Positions 53,264 through 54,843 of a stretch of 54,843 nucleotides of DNA are shown in pieces. The DNA lies in NCBI RefSeq assembly GCF_009733925.1, contig NZ_WOEI01000008.1:1-54843 (forward strand). The letters are read 5' to 3'. The translations under genes and the position numbers were made by a program. The DNA comes from Streptobacillus canis (lineage in GTDB: Bacteria; Fusobacteriota; Fusobacteriia; Fusobacteriales; Leptotrichiaceae). Within the stretch, counting starts at the first letter, position 1. Every line of letters begins with the position of its first letter. Under the pieces are notes generated by a model that worked only from the letters and a program-made list of their open reading frames with translations, searched no databases and was not told the DNA's origin.

Positions 53264-53398
53264 ATGCATTTTATTAGAGAATTTTTAGGTTTGCTAGCAT
53301 TAGTTGGTTTAGCCGGTACAATTATGAATTATATTGGAAAAACATTTCATAAATATTTACAAACAAAAAATGAAGTAGATTCAAGATTAAAAAAATAG
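53264..53398 (+). CDS. short membrane protein downstream of rlmD
   Basis: A 44-residue protein MHFIREFLGLLALVGLAG..., with one hydrophobic helix (about 5-25) and a basic, helical tail ending ...DSRLKK. It starts directly after the stop codon shared by attR and so would be the next gene of the uninterrupted rlmD operon. I do not recognise a family. It is now cut off from its original upstream region by the element. Confidence 0.5.
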   Translation: MHFIREFLGLLALVGLAGTIMNYIGKTFHKYLQTKNEVDSRLKK

Positions 53399-53462
53399 AT
53401 CAAATATGTAAAGATTTTTTGTAAAAAAATATAAATTATGGGGTTATTTTACTGTAATAACT

Positions 53463-53678
53463 ATGATATTACATGCAACAATTCAATTTATTAACTATGG
53501 GTTTGTATGGTCTGGATTACTTACAGCAATAATATTACTTATTGAAGGATATTTAGGTTATTCAATGACAAAAAAATTTAATAAAAAGATATATAATATA
53601 CACAGAACTATTGCTTTACTATTAGTTATAGCTTTGTGCGTACATTTAATACATATAAAATTCTTTTTTAGTGTATAA
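53463..53678 (+). CDS. small three-helix membrane protein
   Basis: A 71-residue protein with two or three hydrophobic stretches (FVWSGLLTAIILLIEGYLGYS; IHRTIALLLVIALCVHLIHI). The histidines near helix ends recall haem-binding cytochrome b-like folds, but that is weak. The frame is open upstream to 53412 (...VKKYKLWGYFTVIT), so the true start may lie further left, though no ATG is available there. The distance to punA is 18 bases. Confidence 0.5.
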   Translation: MILHATIQFINYGFVWSGLLTAIILLIEGYLGYSMTKKFNKKIYNIHRTIALLLVIALCVHLIHIKFFFSV

Positions 53679-53696
53679 GATAAATTAGGAGGCAAA

Positions 53697-54515
53697 ATGT
53701 TTTATAATAAAGTTAAAGAAAGTGCGGACTATATTTCTTCAAAAGTTGATGCAAATGTAGATGTAGCGGTAATTTTAGGAAGTGGATTAGGTAAACTTGT
53801 AGATATAATGGAAGATAAAACTTATATTTCATATAAAGATATACCTAATTTTCCTCAAATATCAGTAATAGGACATGCTGGAAATCTTGTTTTTGGTAAA
53901 ATTGGAGAAACAAAAGTAATGGCTTTACAAGGTAGATTCCATTATTATGAAGGGTATTCGATGAAAGAAACAGCTTACCCTGTTTATGTAATGAAATTAT
54001 TAGGTATTAAAAAAATGATAGTTACAAATGCTTGTGGTGGTATTAATACTAATTTCAAACCAGGAGATTTAATGATAATAGATGATTTTATTAATTCAGT
54101 TAGTGATAATCCATTAAGGGGAGCCAATGATGAAAGATTTGGATTACGTTTTCCAGATATGTCTGAACCATATAGTCTAGAATTAAGAAATAAGGCTAAA
54201 GATGTTGCAAATAGATTAGGTATAGAGACAAAAAATGGTGTCTATACATTCTTCCAAGGCCCTTACTATGAAAGTGCAGCTGAAATACGTATGTATGGAC
54301 GTGCTGGTAGTGATGCAATAGGAATGTCGACTGTTCCTGAAACAATAGTAGCTAATTATGTTGGAATTAAAACTTTAGGAATTTCTTGTATTACAAATAT
54401 GGCAACAGGATTACGTGTAGGAAATCATTCACATGATGAAGTTGTTGCAATTGCGGAAGAAGCAAGTAAAAAATTATGTGTATGGATGGAAGAATTTATA
54501 AAAGAATTAGTATAG
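53697..54515 (+). CDS. punA: purine nucleoside phosphorylase (trimeric, PunA type)
   Basis: Splits inosine and guanosine (and deoxy forms) with phosphate to base and ribose-1-phosphate. Blocks include VILGSGLGKLVDI, IGHAGNLVFG, LQGRFHYYEGYSM, NACGGINTNFKPGDLMIIDDFIN, and FFQGPYYESAAEIRMYGRAGSDAIGMSTVPE (substrate-binding Glu and catalytic Asn in TNMATGL). The 272 residues match the family. TTAGGAGGC precedes the ATG. Confidence 0.95.
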   Translation: MFYNKVKESADYISSKVDANVDVAVILGSGLGKLVDIMEDKTYISYKDIPNFPQISVIGHAGNLVFGKIGETKVMALQGRFHYYEGYSMKETAYPVYVMKLLGIKKMIVTNACGGINTNFKPGDLMIIDDFINSVSDNPLRGANDERFGLRFPDMSEPYSLELRNKAKDVANRLGIETKNGVYTFFQGPYYESAAEIRMYGRAGSDAIGMSTVPETIVANYVGIKTLGISCITNMATGLRVGNHSHDEVVAIAEEASKKLCVWMEEFIKELV

Positions 54516-54631
54516 AGGAGACCAACTATGATTTGTCAAGTATAAATTAATAAAAATATAGTTGGAGAGGTTATCAAATTTTAGACAAAACAAAATTAGC
54601 ACTAAATGATGTGCTTTTTAAACAATATCAA
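54516..54631. other. gene-free stretch between punA and the IS110 remnant
   Basis: CCAACTAT (about 54522) and ATAGTTGG (about 54559) form an inverted repeat with a long loop; it could be a weak terminator or mark the IS boundary. IS110 elements usually lack terminal inverted repeats, so the boundary cannot be set. Confidence 0.35.
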
Positions 54632-54843
54632 TTATCTTAAAGAATCAGGATCAAAGGCAACATTATCCTTAAGGATTTTAAATATAACATGAATTAACTT
54701 TTTAGCAACATGACCTAAAGCAGAGTAATGTTTTTTACCTTGATTTCTTTTTAATTGATAATATTTTGCAAATGTATTGTTTAAAAGTGAAATTTGTCAA
54801 GCATCATTAATTAAAGCATATCTTAATAATGCTGGTCCACGTT
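54632..54843 (-). pseudogene. C-terminal end of an IS110-family transposase, with an internal stop
   Basis: Read on the minus strand: RGPALLRYALINDA, then TGA (complement of 54797-54799), then QISLLNNTFAKYYQLKRNQGKKHYSALGHVAKKLIHVIFKILK and a TAA at 54632. This is the Transposase_20 (IS116/IS110/IS902) C-terminal domain. The serine-type region and N-terminal DEDD domain lie beyond the edge. The TGA may replace a Trp TGG, so the copy is probably dead. TGA is a stop in this genome (see queA). Confidence 0.8.

Noticed and set aside
1..54843. CRISPR arrays, tRNA and rRNA genes
   Set aside because: No regularly spaced direct repeats and no cloverleaf or rRNA-like conserved sequence were noticed by eye on either strand; a tRNA scan would be needed for certainty.

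Overview
The window is AT-rich (well under 30% G+C by eye). It carries a dense set of bacterial housekeeping genes, almost all on the + strand. Gene content, very low G+C and codon use suggest a fusobacterium, probably of the Leptotrichiaceae (Sneathia/Leptotrichia/Streptobacillus type). That assignment rests on pattern recognition, not a database search. TGA is used as a normal stop (queA and prmC both end in it).

Region 1 (1-34.57 kb) is host chromosome. It opens with a translation and RNA-modification operon (prfA, a prmC with a doubled N-terminal domain, queA, rsmD), followed without a break by xseB, ispA, pgeF and secA. Next come metNIQ, behind what looks like a ribosome-dependent attenuator with a Met-rich leader peptide, then a secreted hydrolase, an acetyltransferase and an AI-2E-type permease. 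A cell-wall/tRNA/protease run follows: mltG, a SpoIID-like lipoprotein, tilS and ftsH. The rest is rpmF, an M48 protease with a frameshift, mutS2, cysS, mreB, a delta-prime-like ATPase, murI, ruvA, an EamA permease, uvrA, an aminotransferase and rlmD.

Region 2 (about 34.57-53.23 kb) is an 18.7-kb Firmicutes-type integrative element inserted in frame near the 3' end of rlmD. The element supplies a replacement 100-codon tail to rlmD. The displaced last codons of host rlmD now close the element's serine recombinase gene at the other end. The backbone keeps a RepA-like protein, a DnaC-like loader, PcfB, a VirD4/TcpA coupling protein, SSB, MobC, a MOBP-type relaxase, a putative oriT, a sigma-like factor and the recombinase. 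I see no VirB4, VirB6 or cell-wall hydrolase, so it is at best a mobilizable remnant. Where transfer genes would be expected there is a two-gene OLD-nuclease plus UvrD-helicase system of the Gabija type. Further along is a WYL-regulated cassette (zinc ribbon, ClbS/DfsB, SPL-like radical SAM) whose two promoters share a TGACA-N5-TGTCA palindrome. Several element genes carry single-base deletions or TGA nonsense codons; a host gene (htpX) has the same kind of lesion, so sequencing error must be considered.

Region 3 (53.26-54.84 kb) is host chromosome again: two small membrane proteins, purine nucleoside phosphorylase, and the broken 3' end of an IS110-family transposase running off the right edge.
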